64,000 nt of DNA, from contig NW_017804242.1 in the NCBI RefSeq assembly GCF_001625305.1, positions 2,529,791 through 2,593,790 on the forward strand. Reading direction: 5' to 3'. This stretch comes from Branchiostoma belcheri. Lineage: Eukaryota > Chordata > Leptocardii > Amphioxiformes > Branchiostomatidae. This document shows, piece after piece, positions 13,901 through 28,900 of the stretch. Made by a program: the position numbers and the translations under genes. The notes under the pieces were generated by a model, which saw nothing but the letters and a program-made list of their open reading frames with translations, was not told the origin of the DNA and did no database searches. Position 1 is the first letter of the stretch. Each line of letters opens with the position of its first letter.

Positions 13901-16900
13901 TGTATGTGCTAAAATTAGTGGGTAAGTGTTGACATCCGCGTGACAGGTCGGATGTTTACACGCTGTTGTGATGGGTAATGCGGTCAGGAGGTAGCAGCGC
14001 TGGAGGACCTCTGGCGGAGAGTGGCCAAGTGCAGTTTATAAATAAATAAAAAGAGATTGTTGGGTTAGATCTGGTTGGGAATTTTTTGACGTAATGTAGG
14101 GCCATTGTGCTCAAAATTGATTGGATAGACTAGATGGCTGTCATTCAAATTATTGGGTTTTGGCCTATGTAAAGTTACGTATTTTGCCATAGGCGGCTAT
14201 AGTTAACAAAAACTCAAGAATGGGACCTTAATAGAAATGAAAAATATTCACCAAAAATCAACGATTAGTGCTAAGGTCCCAATTTTTGAACAATGTTTGC
14301 CCAGGATTTAATGTACAATTTTTCAGCGAACGTTGCATTGCGTAACCACGCCCGTTGCCATGGCAACGGACGAGGCCAGTTCTGCGGGGGTTGATGCACA
14401 CCGTCCTTTCATCTTACTCCGTTTTACAAAGATTTACAGTCAAATAACGTTTTGAAAAGCTGACATAGTCAATGATACATACACTAAAGATATTTCCCTG
14501 ACTACCAGTGTTGCGAAAGACGTCTATCAAGCAAGGACTGACAAGCGCAAGCTTGCAAATTTTATGGAAATCGTGTAAACCCAAATTCACGGACAGCACA
14601 TGTAAATCTTAGAAGCGTCGATTACGGATATTAGATCTCCATATGAAATTGTGGCTAGAGTTAAGGAACCACAGAACAGGAAAAGATTCAAATATTATAT
14701 ATATGTGCACTTTGCTTTCAGGAAAAGCGTCAAATGCAAGTCAATCCCACGCGCTACGACTTGTTTAAACAACCTTGCCAGCAGCCTGACTGTCCACCCA
14801 CCTAATATCGCAAGCCTGACAAGTAGGGTTATCTGATTACACCCCAAAGTAATACCCATTACGTGGCTTGATTAACCTGGCCGAAATTTGTGCCATTGTT
14901 ACCCCCCCCCCATACACACGCACGGATGCACGCATTGAGTCTGAGGGGCACTCCAGCCCCCCCCCCCGCCACTTTTGGGCGGTGGATCCTTACCCTGCCC
15001 CCCTCCCCCAACTAACGGAAAAACACCCGACACGTTACAGCTGAGGTGAATTTGTATCCCCCAGACTTCCTAGACTGCAAAATCATAAAATATTTCGTGG
15101 ATTTCTACTTAGGTGAGAATGGATATATTATGTCAAAGCATTACTGTAACTTTCATTGGAAAAGTTTCTGCTTTGCTCTGTGCTAAGAACGCTGTCTGGA
15201 ATTCCCCTTCCTTTTCTGAGTGATAGTTTACGGTCAATTTTGGCCTCTTTTGCCTTCATTCTTCTCAACTAGTAGAAAAGGGTACTCTTGACTGAAGTTG
15301 CCTCGCATTTTTGTAAGCCAGGATCTTGTGTCACCTCTATAAACCACTCCCCATTCCCGCCTAGGCTGACTTTTAGAGTGCGCTAGATGCACTATCAGCA
15401 GCATGTCGCTTATTTCTTCTTACCTCGGGTTCAAATTTTAAGCAAGTTTATATGTTTGGCTTTACTGTTGTTTGTGTCATGTCGATGTCTTTGCTTTCAT
15501 GGGCTTGTCCTGATGCGACATGCACCTGAATGTCGCTACTGATGCTATGCCTCATTTGCCAGCATACACGAAATGATCAGCATCGTTCAGATCTATCTGT
15601 TGCTGTCTACCAAGGTTTACATGTAAACAATCTCATACAGAACACATTAATCTACCCAACGGTACGAAAAAAACATTAATTACCGTTTCCGACACGTCAT
15701 AAGGGTAATTAAAGATATATGTTGTACTTTTTCTTCAAACTGCCAGGTGGCGCTGCTCATATCAAAATTTTGACGCAACTTCATTGACCCGTTGCTTGGT
15801 AACGGAGTGACGTGAGACAAAATCTTTTAAGAGGTTGTTAGGGGATGTTTATTCTTTCATTTAAGACACAATCTTAATAATCAATGGTTATTAAGGTCTC
15901 ATTCCGGTATTCTTCCGCGTGGGTACTCTAAAGTAGATCGTACTAAAAATGAAATGCGTGTATGGATGTGTGTTTATATCCGCCAGAAATTGCATTTTAG
16001 CTAAGTCAGTTGGCGTAAACCGCTTGTGATATGAGAGGTTGTTTGTATGTGCTAAAATTAGTGGGTAAGTGTTGACATCCGCGCGACAGGTCGGATGTTT
16101 ACACGCTGTTGTGATGGGTAATGCGGTCAGGAGGTAGCAGCGCTGGAGGACCTCTGGCGGAGAGTGGCCAAGTGCAGTTTATAAATAAATAAAAAGAGAT
16201 TGTTGGGTTAGATCTGGTTGGGAATTTTTTGACGTAATGTAGGGCCATTGTGCTCAAAATTGATTGGATAGACTAGATGGCTGTCATTCAAATTATTGGG
16301 TTTTGGCCTATGTAAAGTTACGTATTTTGCCATAGGCGGCTATAGTTAACAAAAACTCAAGAATGGGACCTTAAATGAGGAGCATTTTAGAGCATTTTAG
16401 AGCACTGAAATCATACTGTTCCTGTATGGTTATGTTTGCAGTTCCCTAAGATCAAGGCTCAAGTTCGAAGGCGTCAAGCTGCTATGGTCCTGACCTTGTG
16501 TACTCCAGTACTTTTATAGGGGGAGGTTTCGCATGGTTCAAAGACAGCTGCCATTACCATGCCTGGAGAGGAGGTGGGAGGGGCAGCCACAGGTCAAGGT
16601 GACCTAATTACCCAGAAACACCATGGGCTCTACTCTGTGAGGCTAAACTATACAACACCTGGAGTTTTCTTTAATTTTTATCCTCTTTGGGTAAAAGTTT
16701 ATCTTGTTACTCTAGATAGACATGTGGTACTAAAATGATGTATTGTTGAGTGGTGGACTGACTGAAACAACTTTAGGGCTCAATTGCCATTTGACTTGTA
16801 GTGCATATGTAGATGCGATCGGTTTGATTTATTTCCTTACCATCCCCACCACACAGGTCCACGCAGTCCTTCAAGGAGGAGAACCTGTTCTGGTTCCCCT

Positions 16901-19900
16901 GGCAACCACCGTACACAAACTCCTTGCACTCCTGGGTCGACTGTTCGTAGTACCAGTTGCGGAAGGCACCGTAACACGGCCGGGTCGGCAGGCTGTACAC
17001 AGATCACTGCAAGCCAGCGGAAATAACAAACACCATCAAACTTCATTCCAGCACAAAACATTACAGCATGAAACTTTCCACTGTGCTGCAGACTTCTTCA
17101 ACAGACCAGACAACTACTGAAGATCACACAAAACATAAGCCGTCAGCAAGTGGTCATAAGTGCATATCTGACAAATTATATTTGAGGTACTTGTCACAGA
17201 ATAAAAGAGGCTTTAGATGCACTAAAAAGGAAAGCAACCAAAAAATCCAGAAAGCATCATTTCTACACAGAATACTGGTATCCTTTTGTCCAAGTACAGG
17301 AGTTTACACAACGGAATAACAGAAGAAGCTGACGACATTACCCTCTTTTGGGTTAAGTTGACAGGCATTCTGGACACTCCTGCTGGCTCTTGAACCTGTT
17401 GCCGTTCCCCCCACACGATCCATACCAAAACTGTGTGCAGCTTTGGGTGTTGCTGTCATAGTACCAAGCCTCTTCCCACTGGGAACAGGGACCCATGTCT
17501 CTGGGGAGCTGGCAAATGTCAACTTCTACAGGGAACAACAAAAGAGACAGACTGAAACACATTGGTCATGTTGTAACACTAACAGGCTGAAAAGGGACCC
17601 AGTATATTACATCCTAAAGCATCATAGTCCATGTGGTTGCAAGTTTGTTAAAGAAAGGGCCATTAGAAATCAACTTACACAACTACTTACAAGTACATGC
17701 TTTACATTTTGATACTGGAAATCAACAAGATTAACTTGACAGATACATGCAATCATGTCTAACTCCCACAAGACTGGGAACAGCAAATGTTAATATTCCA
17801 TTTATTGGCTTCCATATTGAACTGATGAAGAGCTAGCTTTGATAACAAAGTATAATGTTTGGGTGATGAGGAAACAAGCAGCCCACCTGGACAGTCTTCA
17901 TCCTGAGGTCCTGCAGGTGTCTCTCCATCTGCACAGCAGCCGAACTCGGTGGTCCAGCAGGGCTTCTCCCCCTCACAGCCCTGATGGTTCAGTCCAGAGG
18001 CAGCGGTCACGCCGTCGGGACAACACCCAAACGTCATCTGGTCGCAGGGGATGATGACGTTACTGTGCTGTTCGTCAGGGCAGCCCTCGTTAAATGGTCC
18101 TGTGGCTGCTGAAATGCCGTCAGGGCAGCAGCCGTGTTCTGTGTCTGTACAATCTTCTATGGGGAGGGAAAAAAGAAAGATCTTCTGATATCCAGTATTG
18201 GTTCTGGTTGGTTGGTTAATTCATACATCAAACTTAATCTTACAACAGTGTACTAACACTTGCTGTCTTTGTCTATTGAGGTCTGTTGCATTTTTTTCAG
18301 CTTAAAAATTGATGTCAGATTTTTTGGCACAAACCTGAGCATCCATGATTGTCGGGACCCTGAGCTGGTCTTTTCCCGTCTGGGCAGCACCCAAACTCCG
18401 ACCCCTCACACCCCAGAGGTGGGCAGCCTGCCTTGAAGGGTCCCTCTGCAGCAGTGAACCCGTCCATGCAGCAGCCAAACTCAGAGAAGCCACAGCCGTC
18501 TATGACTTGTGAAGGACCAGACCCATCTGTGCCAAGCCTGGGTGCTTCAGCTGGAAAACAGAATGACTTCATTACACCTGCATCAATTAACACTACATGG
18601 GTAGCACTGTTCAAAATATACAAACTAACAGATAATGGATCAAAAGGAAGCCTAAGAAAAAGATGCAAAGACAGCATAATAGAAGACAGCAAAGAGACCC
18701 AAACGAAGTACAGAATGGGCAGACTGACACAGGCATACTTGACAAGGAGACAGTCTTCGAGCACTCAGAAGACTGGAAGAAATGATGCTCTCAACTGACA
18801 GGCTCTAAGTCTTAACTATATAGGGCTTTTAAAAGGTTTAAGGAGTAAGTGTAGCAAAGTGCTGATATGAAGTATCCTGCATGCATGCAATAAACAAGAA
18901 TCACTAGAAAATGACTAAGACCAGCCAAAGACAGTGATGACAGACCTTGTGTGCATGGGATGACATTACAGATCCCGGTGTCATCAGGCCTGTTCCCTGC
19001 ATCACAGTTGGACTGGTCGACGAGCCTTCCATCAGAGAAGCACATGACCTCCCTTCTCCTGGTACCACCATCACACAGCTGCGAGCACTACAGGTGGAGA
19101 CAGAATGAACAGTACAACTGTCTGGCTCGGCAGGATAACCATCTAATGTTTAAGTATCATAGATCAGTGATTGAACTTACCTCAAAAATACGCAAATAAC
19201 ACTAATATATACCATACATTTCTTTTCAGAAAAAAATTTATCAGTAAGAAGTAAATTGGCTTTCAAAATTAGATCGTTTCAATGGTTATTGACTAAGCAA
19301 AACGTATTGTAAATCAATTCTGATTCCAGAAGTATTACACAAAGTAGAAATTGCTTTCAGATGATTCTTTGCACGGCCAACCAAAATCAAACACATTCTT
19401 AGTGTAATATCAATACATGTCTATCACATGCAATGACAACCATTACCCTTTGATGCAGGAGGTCACAGATGTTCCAGAACTTGTATAAATGTTATCCCAA
19501 GCTGTCAAATCAAGGTGCCCCCATTTAGCCTGGGGCGATGACAGGCTTGTGTTTTTTCTTACCAAGACAAATATGCCATACCTTACTCCAGGGTCCAGCA
19601 AACCACATGGCATGGCACTCCTTGACCTTGCACGACCTCATGCTGTCAAACCTGCCGTCCTGGGAGCACTGCTCCTCCTGCAGCAGCTGCAGGGAGTTCC
19701 CCACTAGGGCAGCACACATCACCATCCTGGTCTGTACACCATCCCCACACTCAGCTGAACACTGAAACATTACAACAGTACTGTCAGGATTCTGTATGCT
19801 GGGGATGTTGTACCTCACTGGCTGACAGATTCTAAAGGTAGGGTCTGTTTGTTGTTTGTTTTGCATAACCAATGAACCATCTTTAGGCATAACACACAAG

Positions 19901-22900
19901 TTTTGTGTACGAGTTGCACAAGACCAGACTGTAAGATTTAACGCATCCACACCAGAATGAACCAGGCCCTACTATTTTCGACAAGTGTGGTTGCATCTTT
20001 ATTGTGCCTGAGGTGTGGCTCTCCTCAAACACTGGCTCAATCCAATATCTAAATTTTGGCCAAACATAGGGTGGGGACCCTCTGAAACACTATTTCATGC
20101 ATACTGAGGGGTAAATTTCATTTCATTGCTTCATTAGAATCATCATTAACATGATGTGGTGAAAATGTCTGACCTTGCTCCACTGGGAGGCGTGCCACTG
20201 TGGGAGACACTCCTGTGAGGCCGCACACTTCTTCATCTTGTCTGGTTTGCGGTAGGCGTCGCACATCTCCTCAGGATACAGGTGTCCGTCCTGGCTGGAG
20301 CAGTACAGGCTGCGGGAGGACATGCCCTCATCACACGAGTCAGTACACTGGAAAACAATGTTAGCCCTTTAAGTCAGCCTGTATACATGTATCATGAAGC
20401 CTTCCGGTTATGGTCACTATGCATGTGATGAAGATGATGATCATTGTACAGGCTGCAGAAAGTCCAGGCCTGAAGCTTTACTGCTCTTCCTATGGTCACT
20501 AAGCATGAGATAAAATAGGGTGACCTTTTTACACTGCTTGAATTTTCTACATTATCATCTGTGTATGTGTGAATTATGACTGAATGTATGACTGTAGACA
20601 CAGTTACAATGTTATATGAGCAAAAGGTCGTCATGAGGGCATTTGACCAAATGAATTTAAAATATAGATAAGAATTTATCAATGTCAAAACAACTATATA
20701 TAATCCTCTTTCACTGCAACAACAAAAACGTATTGACTTGGTATATGAGGTCACACAAGAGTTAGCCCTTGTAGCTTTCCCAGTGTTTACCTCTGTCCAC
20801 TCAGACACCATCCACTCCACCCCCTGGCAGGGTCCTGAGTTACACGGTTTCTCTGTCTCAGGTTTGGACTCAGGGTCACAGCGGTTCACCTCGTTAGGAG
20901 CAGCACAGGTCACCTCACGAGTCTGCTTCCCAAAACCACACACACGAGAACACTGGTGGGGAAATATGCAACAGTGATGGTTACAGAATTCTTTCCACGT
21001 CACTAAGACAGTCTCACCGATTTACATGTGAATTTCATTGTGCTTCGCAAATATTTTTTTAAACGTATCATCTGAAGGAGTTTGTACTGTAACAGTTGTA
21101 TGTTGAGGAAATTGTCACAAATATACTCAGTCCAGTATCAATTCGATGGCTACCCTTTTTGTTTAAATATCAACCTTAATAATTCAAAGGTAGTGAGATA
21201 TAGGCTACTTATCATAAAAAATAAAATCAAACTTTATTGCACAAAAATTGTACCAGGACTGGTACAATGTATGGCAAGTTCTTGAGTGGTTCCAAATGAC
21301 ATAAATCAGATCTCTGTGGGGCATGAGAACAACTAACACACGATTTAAGTATTATAAACAGAATAACAGTAATATCTAACCTGTGACCACTCGCCAACCT
21401 TCCATTCAGGACACTCGTGCAGGTTACACTGTTGTTTGAAGCCTGGTTTGGACCCGATGCTCTGTTTACAGACCGTGTCATCCACATGCTCAGGAATCCC
21501 ATGTCTCAAGGCCTTCAGATATACATGTAAGTAGTCATGTTAGACAAGGAATGGGGCATTGTTATAACCTCCAAGCAGCTAGGGTAGAAATCATGAAATT
21601 TTCAGGGATTTGCAGCTGGTTATACAAACCTGTTCACAGAACACCAGTCTTGTTTGGAAGCCTCCTTCACAGGACTTGGAGCAGGGACCCCACTCTCCTA
21701 TGTACCATCTAGGGAACAACAACAAACATTAGCATGAAAGTTCATCTGTGTTGGTACAAATCATTATGAAATAAAGACTAAACTGTACCTTCCAACACTT
21801 TTCCTCCCATCCAGTTGTCTGGAAAATTCTAATAAATAAATAAATAAATAAATAGGTATAGAATTGGGACTTACCCCAAATTTTCGGTTGACTCCATCAA
21901 CCTTGTTCACAGAATGGACCCGTCTACTCTTGGAACGTGACGTCAGAGACACGTGACCGTAGTAGCGGGTCATACGTGCCAGATAACTTGTGTCTCTGAC
22001 GTCACGTTCCAAGAGTAGACAGGTCCATTCCGTGAACAAGGTCATTGGAGTCAACCGAAAACTTGAGGTAAGTCCCAATTCTATACCTAGTGTTGGAAGG
22101 TACAGTTTAGTCTTTATTTCATAACAACAAACATTATTGATCACAATCTGCACAAAAACAAAGCAAGGCATGGAAACCCAATCCCAACTGCACTCTCCTT
22201 GGTGCTGAAGTGCTATCCATTGAAGTGCCTTTAGGTAAGACCACATGTGATCACACTCACCATATCTGCCAGTTTCTGTCATTTGATGCTACTCACCTGG
22301 GCTGACATGGGTGTGAGTTACATGTCCTGTTGTTGGGAGGCTGCTGGCTGGGGGGACACTGGTAGTCAAATGCTACCTGATTCCCTCTGGAGCAGGACAC
22401 ACTCCTCAACTGGTATCCTAGAGAGCAACAATATCAACATGACAGGAAGAGTGGATACACTGTATATCAGTGTAACAGTCAGGAAAATGAAGATGAAAGA
22501 TTTGGAGTGGAGAATGATTCAATATGTTATTGTCATCATTATCCATCCATGCAAGTTCACCCCCATACAAATGTACATCTCTGTCATTCATATTTTCAGT
22601 CAGATCCTCTCCAACCAACTTTGTTTCAGGCATTATTTAGGGTCACACAAGGACATCCAACTCTTTCTATAACCACTAATTAGAATAAAAGATTCAAATT
22701 ATTCAACCATAAGGTCATTAGATGGAAAAGCTATACATTAAAAAAAATTATTGATCTGACCTGGCAACAGACCGTTAATTTTGGAGAAGACTAGTGGTCA
22801 ACTTTTAAAAACAAATTAGGAAGGAACCTACCTCCCCCACAAGGTGTACTACACTCTCCCCATGACCCATATATCCATGTGAAGTTGTGCTGTGTGGGGT

Positions 22901-25900
22901 CCTGGATGTCCTTAGGGATGTAGTACTCATACTTCACACCGTGGTTCTTCTCCTGGGTGATCAGCTGACATAGAAAAAGAAAGAGGAAATAATTCAAGGG
23001 AAGTTTTATATGATGACTATTTGGTATCATAACACATGACTCTACCTTTAGGAAGTGTTTTTGTGTACAGTTGCAGTCACGCAAAATGGTCAGTAACTGT
23101 TGACGACCCTGCTGTAAGTCATTCTGGTCTGCCCAAAATACAGCTAAACCTGAACAGCACTTTGACAGCACGTTTCCATCTGCAACTTGAATATATCAAC
23201 ACAACACTTCATTTCTGACCTTCTTTGGGAACCTTTTGAATAACTAGCTTTACACTCTCCGAAAATCATGATAATTTCACAGCCATTATTGGTGTAGAAA
23301 AATCATTCAAACAAACTCACATCGATGTACAGTGGCTCAGTGATTGGTCCCAGAGCTCGGATGATCTCAGGTTCCCTGTAGGCTTCAGTCTTCCTCTCAT
23401 AGTGAACAATGGTTCCTGCCACAGTGAAGGGCTGGGCATAGTCAATGTGCCAGCCACCATTGATGTAATAATGTCCACTGGCATTTCTCACAGCTGGAGG
23501 AAAAGGAAAGTAAGATTCAGTCTGAATCATCTATGAATGGGATTCAGTGCTACCTCGTCTTAACAAACATCGCATCCACCATACATTGAAAATGTACAAC
23601 TGTCTTCAAAAACAAATAATACAATGTAACCAATAGGTACTTTGTATACATTTCCATGAAATAGGTATGAGGTATGCACAGCCAGGACAGACTCCCAATT
23701 AAGTACAAGTTCTCACCCAGGAAGTTGTCCGAAGCTTTGAGCTCTTCAATCCTGATGTTAGTTGCAGTAGCAGGAATGACCAGGAACTGATTGTAACCTG
23801 TGAAGGAAACAAAACATATCTATGTACACAAGTTTTAAAAACCAACGGACCATACAATGACCAGTTAAAGGTCTCAACTAGTGTTAACATGTCAAGTGAG
23901 ATTTAATACCAGTCCATGCATTTAGAAGACAGTTCCTATCAAGAAATCTAGTTCCATGAAATACCTGCATTGCACTGAAAAAAATTGGACATTTTACCTC
24001 TAACTGAACCTTAAAACTTGTAACATACCAACTGGAATGTTCCTGATGCTGAACAACCCTTTCACAGCCTTACAGCTGCTCCCATCTCCTCCACACTCAC
24101 GACACTTGTCCTCCTGGGCATTAGACCCCAGCATGTAGTCACACCCTACACCCTGGAAGAGTGCAAATGTCACAAGTTATATACATTTCACATGCTATAT
24201 CAAATATGGTTACCGTATCTGACAGGATTAGATAACATGGGGAATAACAAAGAGAAAACAATTGTCAATAGGTATTTTATGGTAGTTATCTGCAGTACAC
24301 TGTGTCCTTGTTAGTGATTGTCTTACCTGACAGATGCCATCCACACAGACATCCAGACTGTCCAGGTCACATTTGGTTCCATCCACCACCTTCTCCTCGT
24401 GTCTGTAGTAGAAGTTCTCACCTTTAGGCATGCAGTTCAGCTCACATCTGTTAGGGGCTGAAGCACAAATTACATGCATTACTGTAAATACTGTTTAACT
24501 TTCAATATCACGGCTACTTCATGGCAATGGGCTTTAATGAGTCTGTGCTGACAACAGAAGACCCCTGGAAAACCTTTTCCCTCCAATTAGACCCACCAGG
24601 GAGACCTTGTACTGCTGCCCTGTACCACACCTGACCTTCCCACACACTCCACAGGGAGTACTGGGAAGTACAAAATGTTGTTCCAAGGAGGCTCCAGAGT
24701 CTCACCCTTGACTTGCCATTTACAACAATTAAAGGAATGACAACAGACAGCCTAGCCTGTGGAAAGCTGACACACACACACACACACAGGAATGTAACCG
24801 TCAAGTGAATCTGTGTAAAAGCTTTTCCAGTGACTGTGGCATGTTTTGTAAAACAAGTGTAGGTGTATAATTATGTGTTACATTCTTTGCCTGGTATCCA
24901 GTGGTTTCTCAACCATCTTTCTGTGGGCTGAAGGAATGTGACACCTACACCTACACTTGCCTTACAAAACATGCCACTGTAACAGGGTAATCACCAAAAT
25001 CCGGAATCGTTAAAATCTTGTCTAAAGACATTTCAAAAGTAACTGTACAGCTCCTTGACTTTCAAAGCTTTCAAGGACCTCCTACTATACTAAGTAGTTT
25101 CAAGCCAATGTACTAGTATTCAACATGATTGACTCAAGTTAACAGTCTGGCCATGATTTCTTGCTACCAGTATCTCTCATCCATTTTTTTACAATAGTAA
25201 TGTGTAACTATTTCAATTAGTCTGACCATGCTGGAAGTTAAGGGGATTGATTTCACTCAAAATAGGACTGCCTGCTTGAGTCAACATCACCCTCTTTTAT
25301 CAGTCAATCGTGTGGCCTATCACAAACAGTTGGGACCAAACTGTCATCAACTGCCCAATAGCCAAGGGCAAATTTGCACTGTCAGCACACTGATACACAG
25401 TGCTCTTGGGCTCAAATTAAGCTAATAAATTTGTCTTTAAATTCCATTAACATGACCTGTAGCTCACAAAATGATCATCTGGTATCTGGAATGAAATCAT
25501 GATAGGAGCATAGTCAACATCATTTTTAAGGCTTACATTTCTGTGTCTGAACAATGAGTTTTAGAACAAGTCCTCAATAGTATACTTTACACGATTGGTC
25601 ATTTTGAGACTTTGTAATGGCAGATCTCTAGCCTTATATAAGCAAGACACATTTACATCCTTTATGCTTTGTTACAATTGTTTATGTCTGCGACAGAGCA
25701 AAACTACACATAAAAGTTCTCCTCTTATGAAAGATCTAAGGCACTGAAATAGACCAGATGGTAACATCTATCCTGAGCCATATTTGGACTTGACCTACCT
25801 AATGCAACTTGCATATGTAATTCAAGCAGTATCTGTTTTTTTCAAAACATCAAGTCCCACCAGAAGGTAGACAAACATATTACAGGATTCCGGAGGCTTT

Positions 25901-28900
25901 GCAGACTGTAACATGTCCTGATGCCATCTGCAATCATTGTAATTCCTGGCTTACAACACCAAAACCTCACACAAACAGATCATAAAAGATTAGTACAATA
26001 TTGGTTTAAAGGCTTAAAATCCCAGTGGTAGCCTGATCTGTTGTTCCTTTGAAGTTGTATTTAAGGTTCTCACTAGCTCAGGAAACAGGGTGTTATTTTA
26101 AGGACTCTTCTTTGTTCCTTCTGCCCAGATCCAAAGCCACTTACAAACTCTCTGTTTGTCTGAGGACTAGCAATGTTGCAAAAGCTGGCGGAAGACGGTC
26201 ACTGAAGGATGGTGAGATGAAATGTACTGATCCTATCATGGTATGAGTGGCATTTCCATCTCAAACTCTAGATGGTAGTCAGGAAGGCATCTTTTGTTCT
26301 TGTGCTTCCCTGGTTGTTCCCAGGTCCTTGAGACGTGCTGCTATGCACCTGTCACATTACTTAGGACCAGTACCGTAACATCTTAGCAGGCACATAATCC
26401 TCCTTGAGCTCACAGTCAGTTATGCTTGTCTTTGTTCCAGCACTTACCTGGCAAATTTGTTAAGTTTGATCAGTTCAAAATGGATTGATACTGTTTTATA
26501 AACCTTTTGTACCCGTACTTGGGAACTGAAAACACACTTTATGTTCCTGAAATTGAAAGTTATGCAATTGCTTGTACAGCCTTCATGTACAGTATAACAA
26601 AAAGAAAGAGTACAATATATCATATATGCCACACAAAAGTTTTCTTCAGTGTACTCAAAGGATACACTCCCAATCAGTGTAATACACGTGATCCCAGATC
26701 AAGCAGTGAGGTAAAAGTTATGGTCATTATACAGAGTTACTAGAAACACATCTGTCTCACACATGTATGGTCCTCTACTTCTAACCATCATTACACGCAA
26801 TCAAATAGCCACTAACGAAGGCCAAAGGTGATTACTGCTATTCTGACGAGTCTTCACGAGTTGATTATGAGAACCATAAATGCTCAAAAGCCACTGTTAT
26901 TATTGGGCAGTTCTTTGAACCGTGTTTAGCCCCAAGCAACAGCCAAACAAAACAGAGGGAGGGGACATTGTATATGCCACCTCTAATGCTCAAATGTTGG
27001 ACTGACTGGTTTTAAGTCAAATTAGGATCTTTATCCATCACTGACAAAGTGGCAGATTTCTGCTGAGACCATCTCCATGGTACAGGCCTGCCTGTTGGCT
27101 AGGAAAATGTTGACCTACATCTGTCAATGAAAAGTTGGGACTTACTAATCTCAAAGTCAAAGCAGATGTAGGGTCCAGGTCAGTGATTTATGCATATTTT
27201 TTAGGCTTTTCACATCTCTTTCTAGTGGAAGGGAAGGGGAAGGAGAGAAAACACAAAAGAGGTATACATAAGAGTAAAAACAAGTAAAACATTGACCTGG
27301 ACCCAACATCTGCTACGAGATTAAAGACTTACCTCCCAAATAGGGGACCCACGTGAAGAACCTCCCTTCAAATGCCACATCATCGTACTGGGAGCACTGC
27401 TCCGCACGGAACTCTTTAGAACCCTCTGGACAGTCCTTCAAGAGAACAGGAAGATAAGAAACTGGCATTAACTTGCAGATGTACCAGCTAACACAACAGG
27501 AATCATGGTTAAGCCTTTCAAGGTCATGTAACATTAAACTTGGTCTGGCATTGCTTACAATGTAACTTCGTGGGGAAGATGAAGAAGGCAAACCTTCTTT
27601 TAAAATATAAAAAATGACAATGTCATGTGGCTCCCCAATGCTGTGTTTCTTGCAGAAAAACCAAGTTTGCAGTGTGAAAGATGCCAGGTAGCGTATCCTA
27701 TATTGTTGCTGAACTTACATTTGCCTTCTCAACCTACTTGTTTTTGCTTCAAGTGTTCACAATGATTAACTGTGGTTAGGGCAATGAACTCAGTTTATGA
27801 GACATTTTCTCTGTAAGTGAAGTCATTTACAACAAAGTCAGACTTTGCACAAGGAACGTGAGTCCTCACCCCTACAAAGAATGCAGATTTTATTCACACT
27901 GGACAAATAAATATGAAACTTATCCTTTTATGTGACATAGGATCAGCATGCACTGGAAACATCTTGTGTATGCTTTTCCCATTGGCAGACATGTCCAAAC
28001 AAACAGCACACAGATATACACACGCCTGAAGGGATAATTTGCACTGCTATTTGTGTGGGCTCTCTTTAGTAGAAACAGACATTTGTTTAGCAAACACCAA
28101 CTTCCAACCCTGCATCCGCTAGACTGACTTGAAGGTTCTTCTAATCACCTCAAGTAATCTCATTTGTTCTGCACATTCTTACATACGGGGATGGGAATGA
28201 ATATTTACTGTAACATAGCCTTCTGGCACTGTATTGTTGGATCAGTACCCTTCTGCCGTCAGGTCCCTCCATGAGTGCCTCTGAAGAGGTTTCTGAGTAC
28301 ATATTCTACAGTCAGACCAAAACATTTGCACAGCCACCAGACTGTGGCTACATGTGGAGCATGCCATCTGATGGCACAGACTAATGAAGACACGCTGGAT
28401 GGACCAAATATTTGCCAAACTTCAAAGACAGACAAAAAGTTTTGTAATTAGCAAGAGCAATAGCCATGAATACTACCTACAGGAAGGGAATCTTGTGAAC
28501 GGGGAAAAGTCATCCTTGCTGGACAAAATTAGATGGTCACATTCATTTCTTTTCAGCAATAGCAAAGACTACAACATACGATGTTGAAACATTATCATTT
28601 GTCCGTACCTGTATATTGCAGGACCTGTAATTCCTCCTAGGTCCCACACAGTTGTCTCCTCCATCTGACCTGAAAGATTGAGATTCAATCAATGAATCAA
28701 TCAATCAATTAATCAACCATTTGCCACTCAGATCCCATTCATACTAGACTTTTAAAAACCGGTTGAAACCGCTAAATAATAAGCGGAGGAAAACCTGGTT
28801 AAAACCCTTAGCGTTCATACCAGACTTTTCATAACCGGTTTTGTAAAAATCCTGTCCGGTGAATATCCAATTAATCGGGCATGACGCAGTTTGAATAACC

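Noticed and set aside
16837..17061. Alternative frame through Kunitz exon 21 ([12 protein letters not shown])
   Set aside because: It has Cys1 but then loses the Kunitz pattern; the other frame holds Cys2-Cys6. The pair is better explained by a 2-base loss.
21764..22282. 172-codon frame on the minus strand
   Set aside because: It is read from the inverted-repeat foldback element and has no protein similarity.
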